Shown piece after piece: positions 16,315 through 23,164 of a DNA stretch of 64,000 nt. This stretch comes from Planctomycetota bacterium (lineage in GTDB: Bacteria; Planctomycetota; PLA2; JAEUHO01): NCBI GenBank assembly GCA_020631815.1, contig JACKGW010000004.1, positions 1 through 64,000 of the forward strand. Reading direction: 5' to 3'. Made by a program: the position numbers and the translations under genes. The notes under the pieces are model-generated. The model saw nothing but the letters and a program-made list of their open reading frames with translations. It was not told the DNA's origin and did not search any database. How positions within the stretch are numbered: position 1 is the first letter of the stretch; every line of letters starts with the position of its first letter.

Positions 16315-17123
16315 CCGGCACGCTCCGCTGCGTGCAGTCGCGCTACGCGTTGCTGACCCAGGAGCGCGGCCCCCAAGGCCGCCGTCAGCTGGCACATGCC
16401 GTTCGGCGGCACGTTGACCGCATGCCCGAGACTCCGCTCCACGGTGTGGGCCATGGTCTCGAATCTCAGGATGCCGCCAACGAGGGTGAACTCGGGTTGT
16501 GCGCCCGCCCGCTTCATCAGCTGCACGGAGCGTGTGGTCAGGGACTCGATGGCGCCCTGCATGACGTCCCCGGGAGGCGTGCCGATCGAGAGGTGGTTGA
16601 TGACCTCCGACTCCGCGAACACGGCGCACACACCCGAGATCGGCACGGCTTCGCGCGACGTCGCCAGCAGCGGCCCGATCTCCTCGGTGCCAAAGCCCAT
16701 GTAGCGCGCCGTCTTCTCGAGGAACGCACCCGTCCCCGCGGCGCACTTGTCGTTGACGCGGAAGGCGATGACGCTCCCCTCCTCGTCGATGCGGCTGGCC
16801 TTCATCGTCTGCCCGCCGATGTCCAGCACGGTGCGCGTCCCGGGGAACTGGTCGTGCGCGCCCCGCGCCGCCGCGGTGAGATCCGTGACGGCCACGTCCT
16901 TGAACGCCACCTGGTGGCGACCGACGCCTGTCGCCACGACGTAGGCACAGTCGCCACGCGACGCGCCCGCCTCGGCCAAGCACTCGTCGAAGACTTGCTC
17001 GGCCACCTCCGCGAGCCGAAAGCCCGTCGGCCGGGTCTTGCGGGCCAGGATCGAGCCGTCCTCGGTGAGGAGGATGCCCTTGGTGTAGGTCGAACCCACG
17101 TCGATGCCGGCGGTGATGATCAC
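16311..17123 (-). CDS. bcrD: Benzoyl-CoA reductase ATPase/activator subunit, BcrD-like
   Basis: A 270-residue member of the BadF/BadG/BcrA/BcrD family of ASKHA-fold ATPases. It couples ATP hydrolysis to low-potential electron transfer into the BcrBC catalytic part. Phosphate-binding motifs are GIDVGSTYTK and LDIGGQTMK. The bridging [4Fe-4S] ligands are C127 (NDKCAAGTG) and C166 (GVCAVFAESEV), the positions known from the activator of 2-hydroxyglutaryl-CoA dehydratase. GTG at 17123 is chosen for its GGAGGGC ribosome site and the GTGA overlap with bcrA. The short length fits the Azoarcus/Bzd-type reductase; which of BzdP or BzdQ it matches best is not certain. Confidence 0.88.
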   Translation of the reverse strand: MIITAGIDVGSTYTKGILLTEDGSILARKTRPTGFRLAEVAEQVFDECLAEAGASRGDCAYVVATGVGRHQVAFKDVAVTDLTAAARGAHDQFPGTRTVLDIGGQTMKASRIDEEGSVIAFRVNDKCAAGTGAFLEKTARYMGFGTEEIGPLLATSREAVPISGVCAVFAESEVINHLSIGTPPGDVMQGAIESLTTRSVQLMKRAGAQPEFTLVGGILRFETMAHTVERSLGHAVNVPPNGMCQLTAALGAALLGQQRVARLHAAERAG

Positions 17124-17935
17124 TTCACGCCCTCCACGGGGTGTCCGGCGCGGCTCGCAAGAATGTGGTCGAGCGCGAACAGCGCGGCGCCGACAGCCCC
17201 CAGGTAGTGGCACTCCTCGCTCACGTTGAGCTTCTTCTGGATCCGCTGCTCGAGCGCTTCGACCACGGCCGGGTTGCGCGACACGCCCCCCGTGAACGTG
17301 ACCTCGTCGTCGATGCCAACGCGTTGCATGAGCCCTGCCGAGCGCAGCGCGATCGACACGTGGACGCCCCAGAGGATGTCCTCGATCTTCTTTCCCTTGC
17401 CCAGCCACGAGAGGACCTCGGACTCGGCGAACACCGTACAGGTCGTGCTGATCTTGACGGGTCGCGTCGACGCGAGGGCGCGAGGGCCCAGCTCGTCGAG
17501 AGGGATCCCGAGCGCAGCCGCCGCGGCGCCCAGGAAGCGCCCGGTGCCCGCCGCGCACTTGTCGTTCATGCAGAAGTCGAGGACCTCCCCCGTCGGCGCG
17601 ACGCGGATGGCCTTCGTGTCCTGTCCGCCCATGTCCACGACCGTCTGGGTCTTGGGGAAGAGATGCACGGCGCCACGGGCATGGCAGCTGATCTCGGTGA
17701 CCTGATCGTTTCCGAACGTCACCCGGTAGCGGCCGTAGCCCGTCCCGATGACGTACTCGACTTCCTCTTCCCGGAGCTTCCCGTCGTCCAAGGCCATGGC
17801 GAACGCGTTCTCCGCCGCTTGGACGACGTTGGCGCCCGTGTCCGTGAGGCTGCGCGCCACGATGCGACCCGCCTCGTCGACGATCGCCGCCTTGGTCTGT
17901 GTGGACCCCACGTCTACGCCTGCCGCGTATGCCAT
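17120..17935 (-). CDS. bcrA: Benzoyl-CoA reductase ATPase/activator subunit, BcrA-like
   Basis: The second ASKHA ATPase subunit, 271 residues, with GVDVGSTQTK, VDMGGQDTK and GGVSRN motifs. Cluster ligands are again C127 (NDKCAAGTG) and C166 (TTCTVFAESEV). Together with the BcrD-like protein it would form the heterodimeric ATP-driven electron donor. The ATG at 17935 shares one base with the bcrB stop (TGATG). It is much shorter than the Thauera BcrA (about 438), which points to the Bzd-type branch of class I reductases. An ATP-dependent enzyme is implied, in contrast to the tungsten BamB-I complex of strict anaerobes; no bam genes are seen. Confidence 0.88.
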   Translation of the reverse strand: MAYAAGVDVGSTQTKAAIVDEAGRIVARSLTDTGANVVQAAENAFAMALDDGKLREEEVEYVIGTGYGRYRVTFGNDQVTEISCHARGAVHLFPKTQTVVDMGGQDTKAIRVAPTGEVLDFCMNDKCAAGTGRFLGAAAAALGIPLDELGPRALASTRPVKISTTCTVFAESEVLSWLGKGKKIEDILWGVHVSIALRSAGLMQRVGIDDEVTFTGGVSRNPAVVEALEQRIQKKLNVSEECHYLGAVGAALFALDHILASRAGHPVEGVK

Positions 17936-19227
17936 CAACGACCTCCCGCGACCACGTGCCGCTTGCGCGAGACGAGTCCTTCGAAGAACGCGTCGATGCG
18001 GTTCTTGAGCTGGGCCTCCGAGACCACCCGGCGGTCCATCATGTCGCTCTCGATGAACAGCGTGGCGACGTCGCGCTCCTGCAACAGGGCGCGGCGACTG
18101 TCGGCCAGGCCCGTCGACACCGTGCGACAGCTCTTGATCGGGTGGTAGACGACACCGTCGATCCCGAAGCCGTCGAGGGACTCCTCGATCATCGTCGTCT
18201 GGTCGAACATCGAGTCCATGGCGTCCCGCACGCCCAGGAGGAGGCCTTCCGACAGGCTGCGGATCGGGTCGACCAGGTCGTACTCGTAGCCCCGGTTCGA
18301 GCCGCCCGAGGCGAACCACAGGTACGTGGAGAGCACGAAGGTGCCTCCCCACTCGGCGAACATCTCGTTGAAGCGACGGAAGATCGGGTAGCAGGGCACG
18401 CCTACGAACGCCAAGCGGTGCTTCTCCTCCGTCAGCGTTCCGATGCCGCTCGCGACCTTGAGCTCCATTTCCTCCACGAGGTCCTGGAAGTACCGGGCCC
18501 CCGCTTCGGTCCCCCGCAGCGCGTTGGCAACGCCGAGGTAGATCGTCCCGTCCGTCAGGGCATTGAAGACGGACGGATGCGAGGCATTGAGCTCGAGGAT
18601 CCGGGCCCACGAGCGGCTCATCGTGTTGGCGTGGGCCATCGTCTCGCGCAGGCGGTCGATGTCGAAGGCGCGCCCGGTCACCTTCTCGCAGAGCGGGATC
18701 AGCTCGCGGATCTGCGTCTCGACGTAGCGTCGGTCGCTCTCGAACTGCTCGTCCCCGGGTCGCGTGTGGATGCCCAGCTGACGATGTCCGGGCACGTCCA
18801 GCGTGAAGATCGGGATGCCGTACATCCGTTCCCAGATCTCGGCCCACTTGACGTACGTGTTGCAGGCGTTCGTGTAGACCGCCATCGAGGGCTTCGGGAT
18901 GCGCCCCATCGGGTGCTCGCCGTTCATCAGCTGCACGGCGACGTCGGCCTTCACGTAGCCGCAGATGTCCGGCGAGTAGCCCTGGTCCTCGGCGACCTGC
19001 AGGTACTCGTGTGCCTCACGGCGAACCGCCAGCTGCAACGACGTGATCTCCGGGAACGTGACCGGGATGTCGAACGACTTGAGGATCTCGTTCAGGCTGC
19101 CCATCACGAACACGTAGGCCGCGCGCTCTTCGCGCTCGGCTGCCTGCTTGAGGCCGTCGAACCACTCCCTGAACAGGCGCGCTCCGTCGCGGTTGCCTCG
19201 GCCTACGATCGACGTGCTCGTGTCCAT
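17935..19227 (-). CDS. bcrB: Benzoyl-CoA reductase catalytic subunit B (HgdA/B family)
   Basis: A 430-residue catalytic subunit of class I benzoyl-CoA reductase, in the 2-hydroxyglutaryl-CoA dehydratase D-component superfamily. Cysteines likely to ligate a [4Fe-4S] cluster are C89 (DICGY), C122 (NACNTY) and C367 (KSCRT). FVGVPCYPIFRR and YLWFASGG resemble the core of BcrB/BzdO. With BcrC it binds benzoyl-CoA and reduces the ring by two electrons to cyclohexa-1,5-diene-1-carbonyl-CoA. It begins 20 bp after bcrC; the ribosome site is weak (GGGACGG). Oxygen-sensitive enzyme by family. Confidence 0.9.
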   Translation of the reverse strand: MDTSTSIVGRGNRDGARLFREWFDGLKQAAEREERAAYVFVMGSLNEILKSFDIPVTFPEITSLQLAVRREAHEYLQVAEDQGYSPDICGYVKADVAVQLMNGEHPMGRIPKPSMAVYTNACNTYVKWAEIWERMYGIPIFTLDVPGHRQLGIHTRPGDEQFESDRRYVETQIRELIPLCEKVTGRAFDIDRLRETMAHANTMSRSWARILELNASHPSVFNALTDGTIYLGVANALRGTEAGARYFQDLVEEMELKVASGIGTLTEEKHRLAFVGVPCYPIFRRFNEMFAEWGGTFVLSTYLWFASGGSNRGYEYDLVDPIRSLSEGLLLGVRDAMDSMFDQTTMIEESLDGFGIDGVVYHPIKSCRTVSTGLADSRRALLQERDVATLFIESDMMDRRVVSEAQLKNRIDAFFEGLVSRKRHVVAGGR

Positions 19228-19247
19228 GCGTCCGTCCCATCCCTGCG

Positions 19248-20420
19248 TCAGGTGAACAGCAGGCTCTCGACGAAGGTTTCGACCTGGAGCTCCAGCGCTC
19301 CGAAGCTGCTTGCGTTCTCCTCGAACTCGCTGAGGAAGTAGCGGATCCGCTCGTGGTCCAGGGCCTTCACGTAGGCCACTTGCTCTTCCAGGCCCGGCTC
19401 GCACATCTTGGCGGCCGTCAGCACGACCGCGTCCGCACGCGCTCGATGCACGCGGTCGAGGAGCATCTTTTCCTTCGGCTTGCGGTTGTCGTGCTGCACC
19501 GGGCTGTAGCTGGATCGCTCGAGATAGGACTCGGCGAGGGCGTCGAAGGGTGAGCCTTGGACCGGAACGTCCTCCGTCATCCAGCGCAGCCCGATCAGGA
19601 AGTCGTCGTCGACGATGTAGCAGGACCGCCCAACCAGGCGGATCAGGTCAAGAGGGGGCTGCTCGCAGAACGCACCCTCGAACACGACCCGCACGCGGTC
19701 CTCGGGGTTGGCGTCGCGGGCCCGAAGCGCCGGAAGGACGGCCTCGAGCAGCTGGATGTGTTCTTCGACGGGGATCAGGCCGCCTACGGCCACGAGCGCG
19801 TAGCCGTCCTCCGCGCTGACCTTCCACGGCGTCTCGCGCTTGATCTCGTACAGCTCGCGGACGAGCTCTCGGCTGCGGTTGTAGAGCCGGATGGAGTCGC
19901 GCAGTCGCTCGTCGGTGACCTCGATGCCGGAGATCTCGCCCAGCAGCCGTGCGACGCGGCGGTACTCGTGGGCGAGGTACGTGGCCGATCCCGCGGAGTT
20001 GGCGTTCTGCGGCAGGTAGACGATCTGCGCGGGGTAGTCGAAGTTGCGACCCCAGATCGCCGCGAGGTTGCGGGCGGCGTCGCAAATCGGATGCGAGAAG
20101 AAGGCGTCCAGCTGCAGCTTGCCTTCGAGCGCAAGCTGCAGCGACGTCTTGATGATCGAGCAGAGGTACGAGCCGAAGCGGGACTCCGCCGCCGTGGGTT
20201 CGACCGGCGCGCCGCGGACCTTGACCGGCAGCATGCCGGCCGCGTGCGCGACCTCGCACGGGAAGTAGACCTGGAAGTGACCGGCGACCTTGCCGCCGGT
20301 CGCACGCCACCGATCGACGGCGCTGAAGTCCGCCTCCTCGATGGTGTCGCGGCAAAGGCCGAGGACCTCCTCCAACGGTTGGTCCTGCCAAGGCCCGAGC
20401 AACGGAGTCGAGGTCTTCAT
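19248..20420 (-). CDS. bcrC: Benzoyl-CoA reductase catalytic subunit C (HgdA/B family)
   Basis: A 390-residue partner of BcrB and first gene of the benzoyl-CoA operon. Conserved-looking cysteines are C55 (YFPCEVAHAAG), C113 (HPICDAARN) and C340 (KMCEPGLEE), giving a three-Cys cluster site as in BcrC/BzdN. The start ATG at 20420 follows GGAGGA by 6 bases. The 110 bp upstream is shared with the divergent regulator gene and holds two perfect palindromes. Gene order C-B-A-D is the Thauera order; subunit sizes match the Bzd branch. Confidence 0.9.
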   Translation of the reverse strand: MKTSTPLLGPWQDQPLEEVLGLCRDTIEEADFSAVDRWRATGGKVAGHFQVYFPCEVAHAAGMLPVKVRGAPVEPTAAESRFGSYLCSIIKTSLQLALEGKLQLDAFFSHPICDAARNLAAIWGRNFDYPAQIVYLPQNANSAGSATYLAHEYRRVARLLGEISGIEVTDERLRDSIRLYNRSRELVRELYEIKRETPWKVSAEDGYALVAVGGLIPVEEHIQLLEAVLPALRARDANPEDRVRVVFEGAFCEQPPLDLIRLVGRSCYIVDDDFLIGLRWMTEDVPVQGSPFDALAESYLERSSYSPVQHDNRKPKEKMLLDRVHRARADAVVLTAAKMCEPGLEEQVAYVKALDHERIRYFLSEFEENASSFGALELQVETFVESLLFT

Positions 20421-20472
20421 CCGTCCTCCTCGATGCGCGTGAGCGGCAGGCTAGAGGCGTACGCATAAAAAT

Positions 20473-20505
20473 GCAATCTAGATTGCTTTGTGTGCAGTAT
20501 ACTGC
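20473..20505. promoter_or_regulatory. Twin palindromic operators between bcrC operon and bzdR
   Basis: Two perfect palindromes lie in the 109-bp divergent promoter region: GCAATCTAGATTGC (20473-20486) and GCAGTATACTGC (20494-20505). Their centres are exactly 20 bp apart, about two helical turns, so both face the same side of the DNA. Each ends in GCA..TGC, and TGCA occurs at 20472-20475 and 20493-20496. From memory, Azoarcus BzdR binds operators built from TGCA repeats within palindromes, so these are natural sites for the adjacent regulator. TATACT (20498-20503), a good -10 hexamer for bzdR, overlaps the second palindrome, suggesting autorepression. Confidence 0.7.
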
Positions 20506-20529
20506 CAACCAGCCGAGCGCGGAGGTGGC

Positions 20530-21384
20530 ATGGCGCAACGTGGTCCGTCCGAGATCCTGCTGCGCGTAGGGGCCCAGGTCCGACGCAGGCGCCAAGCGTT
20601 GGACCTGTCGATGCGCGAGCTCGCCGAACGGGCAGGGCTGAGCCCGCGGTTCGTGGCGGACGTGGAGGCCGGCAACGGCAACATCGCCGTCGGCCGCCTG
20701 GCCGGCATCGCGAAAGCCCTGGATGTCCCCCTCGCCGAGCTCGTTCGCGAGACGCACGTCGACTCGGAGCGGGAAGCCATCGACCGCCTCTTCGAAGGCC
20801 GTACCGACGCGGAGCTCGGCCGCGTGCGTCGCACGTTGGAGCTGATGCTGGGGCGCAGCCGGCCGAGCGTGGTGGCGTTGCTGGGCATCCGGGGCGCCGG
20901 CAAGAGCGCGGTCGGGGAGCGCGTTGCGCGGCATCTCCACGTCCCCTTCGTGGAGCTGGATGAACGGATCGAGGCGGCGGCCGGGATGTCGCGCAACGAC
21001 TTGTTCGCGTTCCACGGCGAGCCGTACTTCCGGCAGCTCGAGAGCCGCTCGCTGGCCGAGGTGGTCTCGGATGCCTCTCCGTGTGTGCTCGCACTCCCCG
21101 GCGGTGTCGTCGGCAACGACAGCGCCGTCGCCCTGCTGCGAGCGACGTGCTTCACGGTCTGGCTGCGCGCCGAGCCCGAGGACTACTGGCGGCGCGTGTT
21201 CGAGCAGGGCGACACGCGACCCATCGAAGGCCGCGAGAACGCCATGGACGAGCTGCGTCGCCTCGTGAAGGAGCGTGATGCGCTCTACGGGCAAGCGGAC
21301 CTCGTGGTCCAGACGTCGCAGCGATCCGTGGACGAGGCCGTCGAGCTCGTGCTCAAGGGACTCAAGCGAAACGGCGTCCCCTAG
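20530..21384 (+). CDS. bzdR: BzdR-type transcriptional regulator (HTH plus shikimate-kinase-like sensor)
   Basis: A 284-residue protein with an N-terminal XRE-type helix-turn-helix (residues 12-75, LSMRELAERAGLSPRFVADVE). The C-terminal domain from about 114 resembles shikimate kinase, with Walker A GIRGAGKSAVG (119-129) and FVELDERIE. This two-domain build is that of BzdR/BoxR regulators, which release operator DNA on binding benzoyl-CoA. The ATG at 20530 is chosen because GGAGGTGGC lies just before it; an in-frame longer version would run through the operators. It is divergent from bcrC and co-directional with had, 26 bp downstream. Probable role: repressor of the benzoyl-CoA operon. Confidence 0.9.
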   Translation: MAQRGPSEILLRVGAQVRRRRQALDLSMRELAERAGLSPRFVADVEAGNGNIAVGRLAGIAKALDVPLAELVRETHVDSEREAIDRLFEGRTDAELGRVRRTLELMLGRSRPSVVALLGIRGAGKSAVGERVARHLHVPFVELDERIEAAAGMSRNDLFAFHGEPYFRQLESRSLAEVVSDASPCVLALPGGVVGNDSAVALLRATCFTVWLRAEPEDYWRRVFEQGDTRPIEGRENAMDELRRLVKERDALYGQADLVVQTSQRSVDEAVELVLKGLKRNGVP

Positions 21385-21410
21385 ACGTGGGGACGGAACG
21401 GGAGGGCAAC

Positions 21411-22481
21411 GTGACGATCGAACTCACGCGCTGGCAGATGACCAGTCCCAACCACCCCATGGAGTGCTCGACGGTCGACTTCGATCCCTCCACGCTGGCC
21501 GCGGGGCGGGTCCTGGTCGAGGTCGCGGGGTGCGGCGTGTGCCACACGGATCTCGGCTTCCTCTACGACGGCGTCCGTACGCGGCATGAGCTGCCCCTCA
21601 CGCTGGGGCACGAGATCTCGGGGCACGTCGTGGCGGCAGGCGCCGGGGCCGAGTCCCTGGTCGGGGCCGCGGTCGTGGTCCCTGCCGTGCTTCCGTGCGG
21701 CACGTGCGACGCCTGCCGGCGGGGCCGCGGCGCCGTGTGCGCGGCGCAGTTCTTCCCGGGGAACGACGATCACGGCGGGTTCGCGAGCCACGTCATCGTG
21801 CCCAGCGAGGGGCTCTGCCGGGTCGACGAAGGCGCGCTCGCCGCGTCGGGCGTGGGCCTCGCCTCGCTGTCCGTCTTGGCCGACGCCGTCACCACGGCGT
21901 ACCAAGCCATCCTCAATGCCGGTCTGGCGGCCGGAGACTTGGCCGTGTTCGTCGGTGCGGGAGGCGTCGGCAGCTTCGGCGTGCAGCTCGCCCATGCGCT
22001 CGGCGCACGCGTCGTGGCCATCGACGTGGATGCCGCACGTTTGGAGGTCCTCGCCCAGCACGGCGCCGACCTCACGATCCACTCGACGGGCGACATCCGC
22101 GCCGTCAAGAAGCAAGTGCGCGACTGGGCCAAGGCGCAGGGGCTGCCCCCCACCGGCTGGAAGATCTTCGAGACGTCGGGCCATCCCGCGGGTCAGGAGC
22201 TCGCCTACGAGCTGCTCAACTACGACGCCCACCTGGCGGTCGTGGGCTACACGCGCGAGAAGGTCAGCATCCGGCTCAGCAACCTGATGGCCTTCGACGC
22301 GACGGCGCGCGGCACGTGGGGCTGCCTCCCTGAGCACTACCCTGCGGTGGTGGACCACGTGCTCAGTGGGCGCGTCCACGTCGCGCCCTTCATCGAGGCA
22401 CGGCCCATGGCCGAGCTGAACGAGACGTTCGAAGCACTCCATCGACACGAGCTCAAGCGGCGCCCGGTGATGATTCCCTGA
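21411..22481 (+). CDS. had: 6-hydroxycyclohex-1-ene-1-carbonyl-CoA dehydrogenase
   Basis: A 356-residue zinc-dependent medium-chain alcohol dehydrogenase. The catalytic zinc ligands are in CGVCHTD (C44) and GHE (H67). The structural zinc has four cysteines, C96, C99, C102 and C110. The NAD-binding GAGGVGSFG lies mid-protein. Near the C-terminus LNETFEALHRHELKRRPVM is typical for Had. It oxidises the Dch product to 6-oxocyclohex-1-ene-1-carbonyl-CoA. GTG at 21411 is chosen for GGGAGGG upstream. It forms a two-gene unit with bzdR. Assignment depends on the surrounding pathway; other zinc alcohol dehydrogenases share these motifs. Confidence 0.85.
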   Translation: MTIELTRWQMTSPNHPMECSTVDFDPSTLAAGRVLVEVAGCGVCHTDLGFLYDGVRTRHELPLTLGHEISGHVVAAGAGAESLVGAAVVVPAVLPCGTCDACRRGRGAVCAAQFFPGNDDHGGFASHVIVPSEGLCRVDEGALAASGVGLASLSVLADAVTTAYQAILNAGLAAGDLAVFVGAGGVGSFGVQLAHALGARVVAIDVDAARLEVLAQHGADLTIHSTGDIRAVKKQVRDWAKAQGLPPTGWKIFETSGHPAGQELAYELLNYDAHLAVVGYTREKVSIRLSNLMAFDATARGTWGCLPEHYPAVVDHVLSGRVHVAPFIEARPMAELNETFEALHRHELKRRPVMIP

Positions 22482-22607
22482 CGGCCCAGGGCACCCGCCC
22501 CCAGGCGGAGACCCAGGCTCGTCCGGACCGCCCCCCATGATCAGGGTCTCGGTCCCCCGTCCGCCGTGGCCCGTCCGCGTGAGAGGTACGCGGGGCCATG
22601 GCTCCGG

Positions 22608-23078
22608 TCAGTCGTCCTCGCGGCGCCCGCGGCCACGGCCCTGCCGCTCGGGAAACATGAGCCGGAAGCCGGCGATCAGCTCCTGCTTCTCCGCGTCACT
22701 CAACCGGGCCTGCGGATGCGTCGGCAGGTAGAACCAGGGCGGCATGCTTCCTTCCTCGACCTGCTCGGCGCAGTCGTCCGCATGCCGTTGCGGTGCGTCG
22801 AACTCCGAGAAGTTCAGGTGCTTTCGCCCGTCGTCGACATCGTGCTGGACCAACCAGGACATGGGCGCCACATGCGCGTACCACGGCCACGCGGTCTCGT
22901 TGCTGTGGCAGTCGAAGCACGCACGCTTGGCCAGCTCACGCACGCGCGGGCTACTCCACGCTGGTTCCTTGCGCACGGTGGGATTCGTGTGCTCTCGACC
23001 GTAGGGCACGAGCTGGATCAGACCCAGCAGCACGAGGCCACTCCAGACGACACGCTTGAGCATTCGCTTGAGCCGCAT
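22608..23078 (-). CDS. Membrane-anchored haem-binding c-type protein
   Basis: A 156-residue protein with one N-terminal membrane segment or signal anchor (about 10-27) and a single CxxCH motif, CFDCH (54-58). PWYAHVAPMSWLVQHDVDDGRKHLNFSEF and PPWFYLPTHPQARL match the small haem-binding domain found in many Bacteroidota and Planctomycetota. It would sit on the periplasmic side. It is the last gene of the respiratory array, 86 bp after the nitric oxide dismutase-like gene, and is preceded by GGGAGGAGG. It could pass electrons to or from that enzyme, or be a general c-type carrier. Confidence 0.8.
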   Translation of the reverse strand: MRLKRMLKRVVWSGLVLLGLIQLVPYGREHTNPTVRKEPAWSSPRVRELAKRACFDCHSNETAWPWYAHVAPMSWLVQHDVDDGRKHLNFSEFDAPQRHADDCAEQVEEGSMPPWFYLPTHPQARLSDAEKQELIAGFRLMFPERQGRGRGRREDD

Positions 23079-23164
23079 CCCGGCCTCCTCCCGCACCGCC
23101 CCTGGCCGACCTCCGTCAGGGTCCAACCCGAACCGTACTCGCGCCAGCTGGCGCGCACGCGCAC

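Noticed and set aside
20488..20529. Longer N-terminus of BzdR
   Set aside because: It would translate through the palindromic operators; the ATG at 20530 has a strong ribosome site.
22508..22550. 7-bp inverted repeat GAGACCC/GGGTCTC between had and the haem-binding gene
   Set aside because: Short arms with a 29-base loop; weak as a terminator and likely by chance in GC-rich DNA.
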